From: Streptomyces sp. NBC_00464
GTDB lineage: Bacteria > Actinomycetota > Actinomycetes > Streptomycetales > Streptomycetaceae
Direction: 5' to 3'
Assembly (NCBI RefSeq): GCF_036013915.1
Contig: NZ_CP107899.1
Coordinates: forward strand, 310,001 to 374,000
DNA: 64,000 nucleotides
The notes under the pieces were generated by a model. The model had not been told where the DNA came from. It did no database searches and saw nothing but the letters and a program-made list of their open reading frames with translations. A program made the position numbers and the translations under genes. Numbering within the stretch: the stretch's first letter is position 1; each line of letters begins with the position of its first letter. This document shows positions 1 to 7,630 of this stretch, piece after piece.

Positions 1-818
1 AGGAGGCCGCCGATGCGCTGGGCCTGCCCGCCGGCATCGCCGTCGCGGCGGGCACCGGTGACAACATGAGCGCCGCCGTCGGCCTGGGGCTCGGGGGCGC
101 CGGGCTCCTCGACCACCCGGTCCTCAGCCTCGGCACCTCGGGCACGGTCTTCACGGCCTCCCGGGCCCGGCCTGCCTCCCCCGCACTCGCCGGCTTCGCC
201 GCGGCGGACGGTACGTACCTTCCGCTGGCCTGCACCCTCAACTGCACGCTCGCCGTGGACAAGGTGGCCGCTCTGCTGGGCCTGGACCGCAATGACGCGG
301 CCCCCGGCGGCGAAGCCGTACTCCTGCCGTACCTGGATGGCGAACGCACCCCCGACCTGCCCTCCGCCGCCGGCCTCCTCACCGGCCTGCGGCACGACAC
401 CACCCCCCAGCAACTCCTGGGCGCCGCCTACGAGGGAGCGGTCGTCACCGTGCTGCGCGCGCTCGACGAACTGCTGCGGGCCTGCGGGCTCGACCCGGAC
501 GACCCCGAGGTGGCGAACCGTCCGCTCCGACTGATCGGCGGCGGCGCCCAGGGACGCGTATGGGTGGAGACCGTGCGCCGCCTCTCCGGGCGGCCGGTGA
601 CCGTGCCCGCCGGCAGCGAACTGGTCGCCCTGGGAGCGGCCGCGCTCGCCGCCGGGGCGGCCACGGGCGCGGACCCGGTCGCGATCGCCACCGGCTGGGA
701 CACGGGTGAAGAGGTGCACCTGGAGGCGGTCGAAAGGGATCTGACGACCTGGGAGCGAGTCGGTTCGGTACTGGAACGGGCGGCCGGTCCGCTGCTGGGA
801 GCCGACCGGCCGAGCTGA
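1..818 (+). CDS. xylB: Xylulokinase, C-terminal part (5' end outside window)
   Basis: FGGY-family sugar kinase that phosphorylates D-xylulose in the cytoplasm. The frame is open from base 3 to the stop at 816-818, so only about 271 C-terminal residues are visible; the family is usually 480-500 residues. The segment AGTGDNMSAAVGLG followed by LGTSGTVF and, later, IGGGAQGRVWVETVRRLSGRPV is the nucleotide-binding half of xylulokinases. An internal ATG at base 66 could mimic a start but lies inside this conserved motif, so I treat the gene as truncated by the window edge. A terminator follows at 900-932. The sugar specificity is inferred from family resemblance; another FGGY kinase is possible. 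Confidence 0.85.
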   Translation, partial: EAADALGLPAGIAVAAGTGDNMSAAVGLGLGGAGLLDHPVLSLGTSGTVFTASRARPASPALAGFAAADGTYLPLACTLNCTLAVDKVAALLGLDRNDAAPGGEAVLLPYLDGERTPDLPSAAGLLTGLRHDTTPQQLLGAAYEGAVVTVLRALDELLRACGLDPDDPEVANRPLRLIGGGAQGRVWVETVRRLSGRPVTVPAGSELVALGAAALAAGAATGADPVAIATGWDTGEEVHLEAVERDLTTWERVGSVLERAAGPLLGADRPS

Positions 819-899
819 CCAACGGGCCGGAGCGGGCGGAGCCGAGGGGCCCGGCCGAAGACCTCGCCGGGGCCGGTACAGCTGACCGTCTGTCATGTC

Positions 900-932
900 C
901 CGTCGCACGCCGCACACAAGGGCGTGCGACGG
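900..932 (+). terminator. Rho-independent-type hairpin after xylB
   Basis: Perfect 12-bp inverted repeat (900-911 with 921-932, arm CCGTCGCACGCC) around a 9-nt loop, 81 bases after the xylulokinase stop. It has no U-tract, as is common in Streptomyces. It separates xylB from the next promoter. Confidence 0.75.
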
Positions 933-944
933 TCACCGGCCGTT

Positions 945-973
945 TTGGATAGCGAACTGATGTTCACTACTAT
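945..973 (+). promoter_or_regulatory. Predicted leaderless promoter with overlapping palindromic operator
   Basis: TTGGAT (945-950) and TACTAT (968-973) are separated by exactly 17 bases. The -10 ends 6 bases before the ATG at 980, so transcription would begin at or near the start codon. No ribosome binding site precedes that ATG, which fits a leaderless message. The spacer holds an imperfect palindrome, TAGCGAAC-TGAT-GTTCACTA (950-969), placed where a repressor would block polymerase. This is seen in sequence; function is inferred. Confidence 0.5.
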
Positions 974-979
974 CCGGCG

Positions 980-2254
980 ATGATCATAAGAAGAAGGCTG
1001 ACGGTCGGGGTGGGCATTCTGCTCGCCACCCTGACCGCCGGGCTCGGCTCGGCGCTCCCCGCCTCGGCCGATGAACCCCCCACCCAAGCCTCCCCCAAGG
1101 TCGAGCTGGTGCTCGACGTCAGTGGCTCCATGCGGACCCGTGACATCGACGGCCAGTCCCGGATGACCGCCGCGAAGCAGGCGTTCAACGAGGTCCTGGA
1201 CGCGGTGCCCGAGCAGGTGCAGCTCGGCATCCGGACGCTCGGTGCCGACTATCCGGGCGACGACCGGAAGGTCGGCTGCAAGGACACCAAGCAGCTCTAC
1301 CCGGTCGGCCCGCTGGACCGCACCGAGGCCAAGACCGCGGTCGCCACGCTGGCGCCCACCGGCTGGACCCCGATCGGGCCGGCTCTGCTGGGTGCCGCCG
1401 ACGATCTGGAGGGCGGCGACTCCACCCGCCGGATCGTGCTGATCAGCGACGGCGAGGACACCTGCGGTCCGCTCGACCCGTGCGAGGTCGCCCGTGACAT
1501 CGCGGCGCGCGGCATCCACCTGGTCATCGACACCCTCGGCCTGGTGCCGAACGCGAAGATCCGCCAGCAGCTCACCTGCATCGCGGAGGCCACCGGCGGC
1601 ACGTACACCGCCGTCCAGCACACCGATGAACTCTCCGGCCGCGTGAAGCAGTTGGTGGACCGGGCGGCCGAACCCGTCGTCACCCCGGTCGCCACGAAGG
1701 GCACGGACAGCTGCACGAACGCCCCGCAGCTCAAGCCCGGTCTCTACACCGACCGCGAGAAGTTCGCGGAGCACCGCTGGTACCGGGTCGACGTGCTGCC
1801 CGGCCAGGAACTGCGCGCGTCGGTAAGCGTGTTCGCCGACCGCGCCGTCAACAACGACTACGGCATGCTGCTGCGTGCGGTGACCGTGCACGGCCGCGAG
1901 ATCGTCAGAGGCGCGGAGTCCGGCACCGGTCGCACCGACGCGATCTCCTCCGGGCTGCGCTACCCGAAGCCCGAACAGGACACGGACGACGACGTCAAGC
2001 CGGCCGCGGAGACCGTCTGTCTCCAAGTGTCCAACTCCTTCTCCGCCCCCGCCTCGGTGAAGACCTCTCCCGGCATGCCGGTCGAGCTGACGATCGACCT
2101 GGTGGACGCCCCCGACGCGGCGGCCGACGCCGCGGCGTTCGGCCTCGGCCACGGCTGGTGGCTGCTGGGCGTGCTCGTCCTGACCGGACTGATCGCGGGC
2201 CTGCTGACCGGCTGGATCTCGCGCTGGCGCTTCGCCGTCTGGAGGACCCACTGA
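980..2254 (+). CDS. Exported VWA-domain protein with C-terminal membrane anchor
   Basis: 424 residues. A signal peptide (residues 1-30, ending LPASADE) is followed by a von Willebrand factor A domain with the metal-site motif DVSGS near residue 48 and a later ISDGEDTCGP strand. A beta-rich middle domain (about 240-380) precedes one transmembrane helix (about 393-413) and a short Arg-rich cytoplasmic tail (WISRWRFAVWRTH). The protein would sit on the outer face of the membrane and bind a partner through the VWA metal site; the partner is unknown. The ATG at 980 lacks a ribosome binding site and is probably read from a leaderless message. It overlaps the next gene by one base (TGATG), so the two are probably co-translated. 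Confidence 0.85.
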   Translation: MIIRRRLTVGVGILLATLTAGLGSALPASADEPPTQASPKVELVLDVSGSMRTRDIDGQSRMTAAKQAFNEVLDAVPEQVQLGIRTLGADYPGDDRKVGCKDTKQLYPVGPLDRTEAKTAVATLAPTGWTPIGPALLGAADDLEGGDSTRRIVLISDGEDTCGPLDPCEVARDIAARGIHLVIDTLGLVPNAKIRQQLTCIAEATGGTYTAVQHTDELSGRVKQLVDRAAEPVVTPVATKGTDSCTNAPQLKPGLYTDREKFAEHRWYRVDVLPGQELRASVSVFADRAVNNDYGMLLRAVTVHGREIVRGAESGTGRTDAISSGLRYPKPEQDTDDDVKPAAETVCLQVSNSFSAPASVKTSPGMPVELTIDLVDAPDAAADAAAFGLGHGWWLLGVLVLTGLIAGLLTGWISRWRFAVWRTH

Positions 2255-3078
2255 TGTTCCGTACGAGACGCGTGCTCGCCGGCACGCTGCTGACCGGTCT
2301 CGCCCTGCTGACCGGGGCGGGTGCCGCCGTCGCGGACGACCCCTCGCCGAGCCCGAGCGCCTCCGCCGAGGGCTCGGGGCCCACGGAGGCGGGCACCACC
2401 TTCCGTACCGCCACGGCGCTCCAGCAGGACCAGCTCGCCACCGCCGGCGCCTCCACCGGGGACTACCTGTACTGGGTCTTCCCCTCCGACGCCGGACAGC
2501 GTGCCACGGTCAAGGCGAAGGTCACCCTGCCGGAGAACACCGCCCGCCACGGCGACTCGACCTGGCAGGTGGACGTGTACGACGGGCTGCGCCGCCGCCA
2601 GGCCTGCATGTACGGGAAGCAGACCGGCAAGGTCGCGGCCGACGCCGCCACGGTCGAACTCACCTGTGTCCTGCGTACGGTCAGGGCCTGGTCCGAACCG
2701 TGGGCCAACGACCCGCTGCCCGGCAGCTACTACGTCCGCCTCACGGTCGTCGACCTGCCCTCGGCGGACCTCGGACTGCCGGTGCAGACAGAGGTCCGGG
2801 TCACGGCGGCCGACAAGGGTGGCGCGGCCGATGTCGACGGCAGCCTCTCCAAGCCGCTGGTCCCTGGCGTGTCCACGGTCGAGCAGGCCGCCGACGGAGC
2901 CTCGGCGGCCCCGGTCGCCGTGGCCGGCGAACCGGAGGACGGCTGGTCCTCCGGCTGGTGGACCGACCGCTGGCTGTGGACGGTCGGCGGCGGAGTGCTG
3001 GGCGCGTTCGCGGCCGTCTTCGGCTACTCGCTGACGCGCGGCAGCGGCCGCCCGTCCAGGGTCCCGCCGGGCGTCTGA
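2254..3078 (+). CDS. Exported membrane-anchored protein, partner of the VWA protein
   Basis: 274 residues, start ATG at 2254 with GGAGG 8 bases upstream; it shares one base with the preceding stop. Signal peptide (about 1-28, ending AAVADD), a Pro/Ser linker, then a beta-rich extracellular domain (about 50-190) containing TATALQQDQLATAGASTGDY and two cysteine pairs, a low-complexity segment, one transmembrane helix (about 240-262) and an Arg-rich tail. The layout (signal peptide, ectodomain, helix, basic tail) mirrors the upstream VWA protein, and both ectodomains may share a fold. I do not recognise a named family. The translational coupling suggests a two-protein surface complex; that is inference. 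Confidence 0.8.
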   Translation: MFRTRRVLAGTLLTGLALLTGAGAAVADDPSPSPSASAEGSGPTEAGTTFRTATALQQDQLATAGASTGDYLYWVFPSDAGQRATVKAKVTLPENTARHGDSTWQVDVYDGLRRRQACMYGKQTGKVAADAATVELTCVLRTVRAWSEPWANDPLPGSYYVRLTVVDLPSADLGLPVQTEVRVTAADKGGAADVDGSLSKPLVPGVSTVEQAADGASAAPVAVAGEPEDGWSSGWWTDRWLWTVGGGVLGAFAAVFGYSLTRGSGRPSRVPPGV

Positions 3079-3087
3079 CGGCCCACT

Positions 3088-3119
3088 GTCGGGCAGGCCG
3101 GCTGACCGGCCTGCCCGAC
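3088..3119 (+). terminator. Terminator after the VWA operon
   Basis: Perfect 14-bp inverted repeat (3088-3101 with 3106-3119) with a CTGA loop, starting 9 bases after the stop codon. Confidence 0.85.
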
Positions 3120-3215
3120 GCGTGGCCGGATGCCACCGAGTGGCAGCCCCCCGTCGCCTCGAAGATCATGGCCCAGTCAGGATCGGCCAGCTCCTCGCTA
3201 CGGGAGGCCCACCCC

Positions 3216-4796
3216 GTGTGGCAGTTCTTCGCGGACAATCCCTGGGTGGCCGTGTTCGCCGTCATCACCGTCGGCTCGCTGCTCGGAATGGTCCGGTTCG
3301 GCCCGGTGAAACTCGGCGCGGCCGGTGTCCTGTTCGTCGGCCTGCTGGTCGGCGCACTGGACAAGGACATCGCGCCCGCCGTCCCCGCCGGTGTCTCGGC
3401 GCTGGGTCTGGCCCTGTACGTGTACACCGTCGGGCTGGAGTCGGGGCCCGCGTTCTTCCGTGAACTGCGCAGCCAGCTGCCGGTGATGGCCGGTGCGGTG
3501 GTGGCGCTCGCGCTCACCGCGGTCGTGGTCGGCTACGTGGGGCACAGCGGCTTCGGCATCAGCGGACCGTTCCTGGCCGGCGGCTACGCGGGCATCGGCA
3601 CCACCACACCGGGCCTGGCCGCCGCTCAGGAGGCCTCGGCCGATCCGGCACAGCCCGCGGTCGGGTACGCGATCGGCTATCCGCTCGCCGTGGTCATCAC
3701 CATCCTGTTCGTCTCCGCGATCGCCGCCCGCCGCCGCTGGGTGGCACGCCGCGACCCCGACTCCGGGCTGCCGCCCGTCCTCGTCACCCGTACGGTCCAG
3801 GTGGACCACGAGACGGAGTGGAACGAGGTGCCGGGCGTCGCGGACCACCGGGTGCTGGCCAGCGAGTACCGCCCCGAGGGCGGCGACGTCCAGGTGGCGC
3901 GCGGCCTGGACCGGCTGCGCCCCGGTGACCTCATCGTGCTGGTCGGCGGCGAGGACGACGTACGCGTCGCGACCGAGCGGCTGGGCTCGACCGCCCCCGT
4001 CCATCTCCTCGACAACCGGCGGACGGTCGACTACCGCCGGGTCCTGCTCACGAACCCGGCACTCGCCGGCCACACGATCGCCGAGCTCGGTCTGGGCGAG
4101 CGGTACGGCGCGGCGGTCAGCCGGGTCCGTCGCGGCGACGTCGACATGCTCGCCCACGACGACCTCGTGCTCCAGCTCGATGACCGGGTACGCGTGGTGA
4201 TGCCGCGCGAACGGATCACCGAGGTCTCCACGTACCTCGGTGACACCGAGGCGAAGGTCAGCGAGGTGAGCGCGGTGAGCCTCGGGCTCGGGCTCACGCT
4301 CGGCTTCCTGATCGCCATCCCCTCCGTCACCTTCGGCTCCACCACCCTCGCCCTCGGGACGGGCGCCGGTCCGCTGGTGATGGGCATGATCCTGGGCTGG
4401 CGCCGACGCACCGGCCCTCTGGTCTGGACCCTGCCGACCCGGGCGAACCTCACGCTGCGCCAGATCGGGCTGCTGCTGTTCCTCGCGGTCGTCGGCCTCA
4501 CCTCCGGCTACTCCTTCCGCCAGAACGCGTTCTCCCTGTTCGGCCTGAAGCTGGTGGCCGTACTGGTGATCGGCGCGGTGGTCAGCTACACGCTGATGGT
4601 GCTGATCGCGAAGGCTCTCGGGCAGAGCAGGGAGCGGACGATGGGCCTGCTGTCCGGGTACGTGGGCAACCCGGCGATCACCGCGTACGCCAACAGCCGG
4701 GTCAGCGACAGCCGTGTCAACAACGGGTACTCGACGCTGTTCGCGCTGGCCATCCTGGTCAAGATCGTCTGCATTCAGCTGATCGTCGGGCTCTGA
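3216..4796 (+). CDS. AspT/YidE/YbjL-type transporter with RCK_C domains
   Basis: 526 residues with start GTG at 3216, chosen because GGGAGG lies 8 bases upstream; an in-frame ATG at 3168 has no such site. About ten transmembrane segments fall in two homologous blocks (about 1-160 and 340-525), each ending in a Gly-rich stretch of the duplicated AspT/YidE/YbjL domain (GGYAGIGTTTPGLAAAQ and LLSGYVGNPAITAYAN). Between them are two cytosolic RCK_C/TrkA_C-like domains (about 190-330, with RPGDLIVLVGGEDDV). The family includes aspartate:alanine antiporters and uncharacterised anion exchangers, so the substrate is not assignable. Its 3' end overlaps the convergent GNAT gene by 22 bases. Confidence 0.88.
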   Translation: MWQFFADNPWVAVFAVITVGSLLGMVRFGPVKLGAAGVLFVGLLVGALDKDIAPAVPAGVSALGLALYVYTVGLESGPAFFRELRSQLPVMAGAVVALALTAVVVGYVGHSGFGISGPFLAGGYAGIGTTTPGLAAAQEASADPAQPAVGYAIGYPLAVVITILFVSAIAARRRWVARRDPDSGLPPVLVTRTVQVDHETEWNEVPGVADHRVLASEYRPEGGDVQVARGLDRLRPGDLIVLVGGEDDVRVATERLGSTAPVHLLDNRRTVDYRRVLLTNPALAGHTIAELGLGERYGAAVSRVRRGDVDMLAHDDLVLQLDDRVRVVMPRERITEVSTYLGDTEAKVSEVSAVSLGLGLTLGFLIAIPSVTFGSTTLALGTGAGPLVMGMILGWRRRTGPLVWTLPTRANLTLRQIGLLLFLAVVGLTSGYSFRQNAFSLFGLKLVAVLVIGAVVSYTLMVLIAKALGQSRERTMGLLSGYVGNPAITAYANSRVSDSRVNNGYSTLFALAILVKIVCIQLIVGL

Positions 4797-5515
4797 GCCC
4801 CGCGGGCGCTCAACTGGGAGCCCAGCTCACGAAAGCCCAACGCCCTGGCCACGCTGCGCGACGCCGCCGGCCGCGCCCGCCACTGCGGCAGCCGGCCGGC
4901 TGCGAGGGCCTGCGCGGTCGCGGCGGAGGCCACCTGCCGGGCCAGTCCCCGGCCCCGCACATGAGGTGCCGTCAGCACGCACAGGTGGGCGGTGTCCCCC
5001 GGCCAGTCCCGGTACCCCGCCGCCGCGACGACTGCGTCCCCGTGCCGTACGACGAACACCGGAGAGGTGATCTCGTCGAGGCCGCACTCCCCCGCGTCCT
5101 CCTCGCTCACCGAAGCGAGCAGCCGGAGAAGATCTCCATGGCCTGCGGGCAGACGGTCGACCTCGACGCTTCCCGGTCGTGACGGGGCGAAGTCGCCGGC
5201 GGACAGATAGGCGAGGGTGGCGGGCCCGAGCACCTCGGCGACCGGCCACGCCCCGGCGACCGCACCGGGATCGGTGAACGACGGGGTGGGGACACCGGCC
5301 AGGGCACGGCGGACGGCGTGCGCCACGTCGTCCGTGGGCGCGGTGACGATGGCCGCGTCGCCCAGGAGCACGGTGCCCACCCATCCCGGCGGTGCCAGGG
5401 CCGACGCGGGGGCCGTGACCACCGTCGGACCGCCGGCCGACGCGAACGAGACGGGCACCCCGGCCAGCGACTCCCACAGGAGGCGGGCGCGTGCCATGAG
5501 GGGATCGGTGTTCAT
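4775..5515 (-). CDS. GNAT-family N-acetyltransferase
   Basis: 246 residues; ATG at 5515 with AGGAT upstream. The C-terminal half (about 140-235) is a GNAT fold: VFVVRHGDAVVAAAGYRDW, LCVLTAPHVRGRGLARQVASA (the acetyl-CoA pyrophosphate loop, variant R-G-R-G-L-A) and SRSVARALGFRELGSQLSA. The N-terminal 130 residues are a less conserved alpha/beta region seen in two-domain actinobacterial GNATs. It transfers an acetyl group from acetyl-CoA to an unknown amine. It lies downstream of the SGNH hydrolase gene on the same strand (71-base gap) and converges on and overlaps the transporter gene. Confidence 0.8.
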   Translation of the reverse strand: MNTDPLMARARLLWESLAGVPVSFASAGGPTVVTAPASALAPPGWVGTVLLGDAAIVTAPTDDVAHAVRRALAGVPTPSFTDPGAVAGAWPVAEVLGPATLAYLSAGDFAPSRPGSVEVDRLPAGHGDLLRLLASVSEEDAGECGLDEITSPVFVVRHGDAVVAAAGYRDWPGDTAHLCVLTAPHVRGRGLARQVASAATAQALAAGRLPQWRARPAASRSVARALGFRELGSQLSARGAQSPTIS

Positions 5516-5586
5516 GGCCGGATCCTGCCATCGGGCGGCGGTGAACTCCTCCTGCTTTTCCGGGACGCCGCGTGGGGGCGCCGCGC

Positions 5587-6771
5587 TCAGACGCTGTCCG
5601 CGGCAAACGGTCCGTCGCCGGTAAAGGCAAGGCCGGCGAAGCGCTTGCCCATGCGACGGTGGGTCGCCGCGTCCGGGTGGAGCGCGTCCGGCAGCGGCAG
5701 TTCGGCCAAGTCCTTCTCGCCGTAGAGGCTGCGGCCGTCGACGTAGTACAGGTGCGGATCGTCGGCCGAGCGCTGTGTCACGAGGCGGCTCAGTTCGTCC
5801 CGGATGACGTTGAGCGTCAGCTTCCCGGCCGCCCGTTCCGCCGGATCGCCCATCGCTGTGAACCGGAGCCTGCCCTCGGCAAGGCCGGAGAAGTCCGGGG
5901 CACTGGGGCCCGGGGTGTCCTCGTGAATGGGGCACAGGATGGGCGAGACGACCAGCAACGGGGTGTCCGGATGTCCCTCGCGGATGGTGTCGAGGAAGCC
6001 GTGCACCGCCGGGGCGAAGGCACGCAGGCGCATCACGTCGGCGTTGACGAGGTTGATCCCGATCTTGACGCTGATCAGGTCCGCGGGGGTGTCGCGCATC
6101 GCGCGGGCGGTGAACGGGTCGAGCAGGGCGCTGCCGCCCAGGCCCAGGTTGATGAGTTCCACGCCGCCGAGGGAGGCGGCGAGGGCCGGCCAGGTGGTGG
6201 AGGGGCTCGCCGCGTCCGAACCGTGGCTGATCGAGCTGCCGTGGTGCAGCCACACCCGTCGCCCGCGGTCCGGGGCGGGCTCGATGGGGGCGTCGGTGCG
6301 CAGCGCGACGAGTTCGGTGCTCTCGTTGTACGGCAGCCAGAGCTCGACGTCCTTGGCGTCCTCGCCCAGACCGTCGAACCGGACGGTGCCCACCGGGCCG
6401 GGCCGGACGTCGACGGAGCCGGTGGTCATGTCGACCATGAGGACGTTGCCGCCGCTCGCGTCGGCCTGTCCGGCGAGACGGCCGTCGACGACGAGGTCGT
6501 ACACACCGTCGGGGCGGGGCGGGGCGCCCGTGTACTCCGTCTTGGTGCGCAGGGCGTCCAGCTCGATGATGTCGGCCCCGGTGCGGAACACCAGCCGTAC
6601 GCCGGAGGGCTGGGCCTCCGCCATGGCCAGCTGGCCGTCGGCGCACTGTGCGCGGGCGCGGGCGGGCAGCCGGTGCGGGCGCAGGCCGCGCTCGGTCCGC
6701 TCCAGGTCCAGGGCGCCGCGCACGAGGCCGGCGGAGAGGGGCGTGGTGATCAGTTCGGGTCCGGTGTCCAT
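5587..6771 (-). CDS. Two-domain SGNH/GDSL-type esterase
   Basis: 394 residues, ATG at 6771. An N-terminal beta-sandwich (about 1-175) resembles the carbohydrate-esterase accessory domain. The SGNH hydrolase domain (about 185-380) has the nucleophile block HHGSSISHGSD, block II GLGGSALLDP, block III KIGINLVNADVM and the C-terminal catalytic pair in LPDALHPDAATHRRMG. Such enzymes hydrolyse ester bonds, often acetyl groups on glycans. No signal peptide is visible, so the enzyme is probably cytoplasmic. Next to it, upstream, is a TetR gene on the same strand; whether TetR controls it is unknown. Confidence 0.82.
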   Translation of the reverse strand: MDTGPELITTPLSAGLVRGALDLERTERGLRPHRLPARARAQCADGQLAMAEAQPSGVRLVFRTGADIIELDALRTKTEYTGAPPRPDGVYDLVVDGRLAGQADASGGNVLMVDMTTGSVDVRPGPVGTVRFDGLGEDAKDVELWLPYNESTELVALRTDAPIEPAPDRGRRVWLHHGSSISHGSDAASPSTTWPALAASLGGVELINLGLGGSALLDPFTARAMRDTPADLISVKIGINLVNADVMRLRAFAPAVHGFLDTIREGHPDTPLLVVSPILCPIHEDTPGPSAPDFSGLAEGRLRFTAMGDPAERAAGKLTLNVIRDELSRLVTQRSADDPHLYYVDGRSLYGEKDLAELPLPDALHPDAATHRRMGKRFAGLAFTGDGPFAADSV

Positions 6772-6831
6772 GTCTCTGCCTGCTACTCGGTGGGGGGGTG
6801 GTCGTCGGTGGTGCGCAGGTGGCGCGGAACG

Positions 6832-7401
6832 TCAGGGTGCGGGCCAGTTCCGCAGCAGGGCGTCCAAGGCGTCCACAACGCGTGTCCAGGACTCCTGCGA
6901 GTCGGGGGCGCTGTGGCTGAAACCCCCCTGCATCTCCAGGCTGACGTAGCCGTGGAAGACGCTGCCCAGCAGCCGGACCGCGTGCGTCTGGTCCGGTTCC
7001 GTCAGGTCGTAGCCGCGCAGGATCGCCCGCGTCATCCGGGCGTGCCGGCCGCCGGCACTGGCGGCGGCCGCCTCCGGGTCGAGCTTGAACTGGGCTGCGG
7101 CATAACGGCCGGGGTGTTCCCGGGCGTAGTCGCGGTAGACGTTCGCGAAGGCGCTCAGCGCGTCCTTGCCGGCCCGGCCCGCCAGGGCGGCCGCACCACG
7201 GTCGGCGAGCTCCTCCAGGGCGAGCAGGGCGATTCTGGTCCTGAGGTCGTGGGAGTTCTTCAGATGCGAGTACAGGCTCGCGACCTTGACGTCGAACCGC
7301 CGGGCGAGAGCCGACACGGTCACCTGCTCGAAGCCGACCTCGTCGGCCAGCTCGGCACCGGCCTGCGCCAGGCGGTCCGGGGTCAGTCCTGCACGCACCA
7401 T
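6832..7401 (-). CDS. TetR-family transcriptional repressor
   Basis: 189 residues. ATG at 7401 is chosen because GAGGAG sits about 6 bases upstream; an ATG at 7431 is weaker. The N-terminal helix-turn-helix is clear (GFEQVTVSALARRFDVKVASLYSHLKNSHDL, about 20-50). The C-terminal domain resembles TetR_C WHG-type ligand-binding domains (TRAILRGYDLTEPDQTHAVRLLGSVFHGYVSLE). It is divergent from the P450 gene at 7631, and a 25-bp inverted repeat lies 36 bases upstream of the start, so autoregulation and control of the P450 gene are likely. Confidence 0.88.
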   Translation of the reverse strand: MVRAGLTPDRLAQAGAELADEVGFEQVTVSALARRFDVKVASLYSHLKNSHDLRTRIALLALEELADRGAAALAGRAGKDALSAFANVYRDYAREHPGRYAAAQFKLDPEAAAASAGGRHARMTRAILRGYDLTEPDQTHAVRLLGSVFHGYVSLEMQGGFSHSAPDSQESWTRVVDALDALLRNWPAP

Positions 7402-7436
7402 CGCCTTCTCCTCATTCTCGACATCACCCATGGTGC

Positions 7437-7461
7437 ATTTACCTAATGGTTTTAGGCAAAT
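7437..7461. promoter_or_regulatory. TetR operator candidate
   Basis: Inverted repeat with 10-bp arms, ATTTACCTAA (7437-7446) and TTAGGCAAAT (7452-7461), 5-base spacer and one mismatch. It is strikingly A/T-rich against its surroundings and lies between the divergent TetR and P450 genes, as expected for a TetR dimer site. The assignment to this TetR is inferred from position. Confidence 0.65.
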
Positions 7462-7630
7462 GGGATCCACTCCTAGGCTGATCGGCAAGGTCGGGTTCGC
7501 CTTGGCGATCACGTCACAGGGCCGCCCCGCCACCCGCCACACGTCCCGGCTACTCTCGACAACTCACGTACTCCACAAGGCCGGTGACGCGCCACCCAGC
7601 CCGGCCGGACCGTCAGAGCGGAGACCTTTC

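Noticed and set aside
893..2251. 452-codon open frame antisense to the VWA gene
   Set aside because: Low-complexity Arg/Gly/Val-rich translation with no motif; a shadow caused by high GC at third positions.
3168..3215. Upstream ATG as start of the AspT-like transporter
   Set aside because: No ribosome binding site; GTG at 3216 has GGGAGG at ideal distance and starts at the first membrane helix.
5637..5650. A CGAAGCGCTT match resembling the LacI palindrome inside the SGNH hydrolase gene
   Set aside because: The right half is broken (GCCC instead of CGA) and it lies in coding DNA, so it is probably chance.
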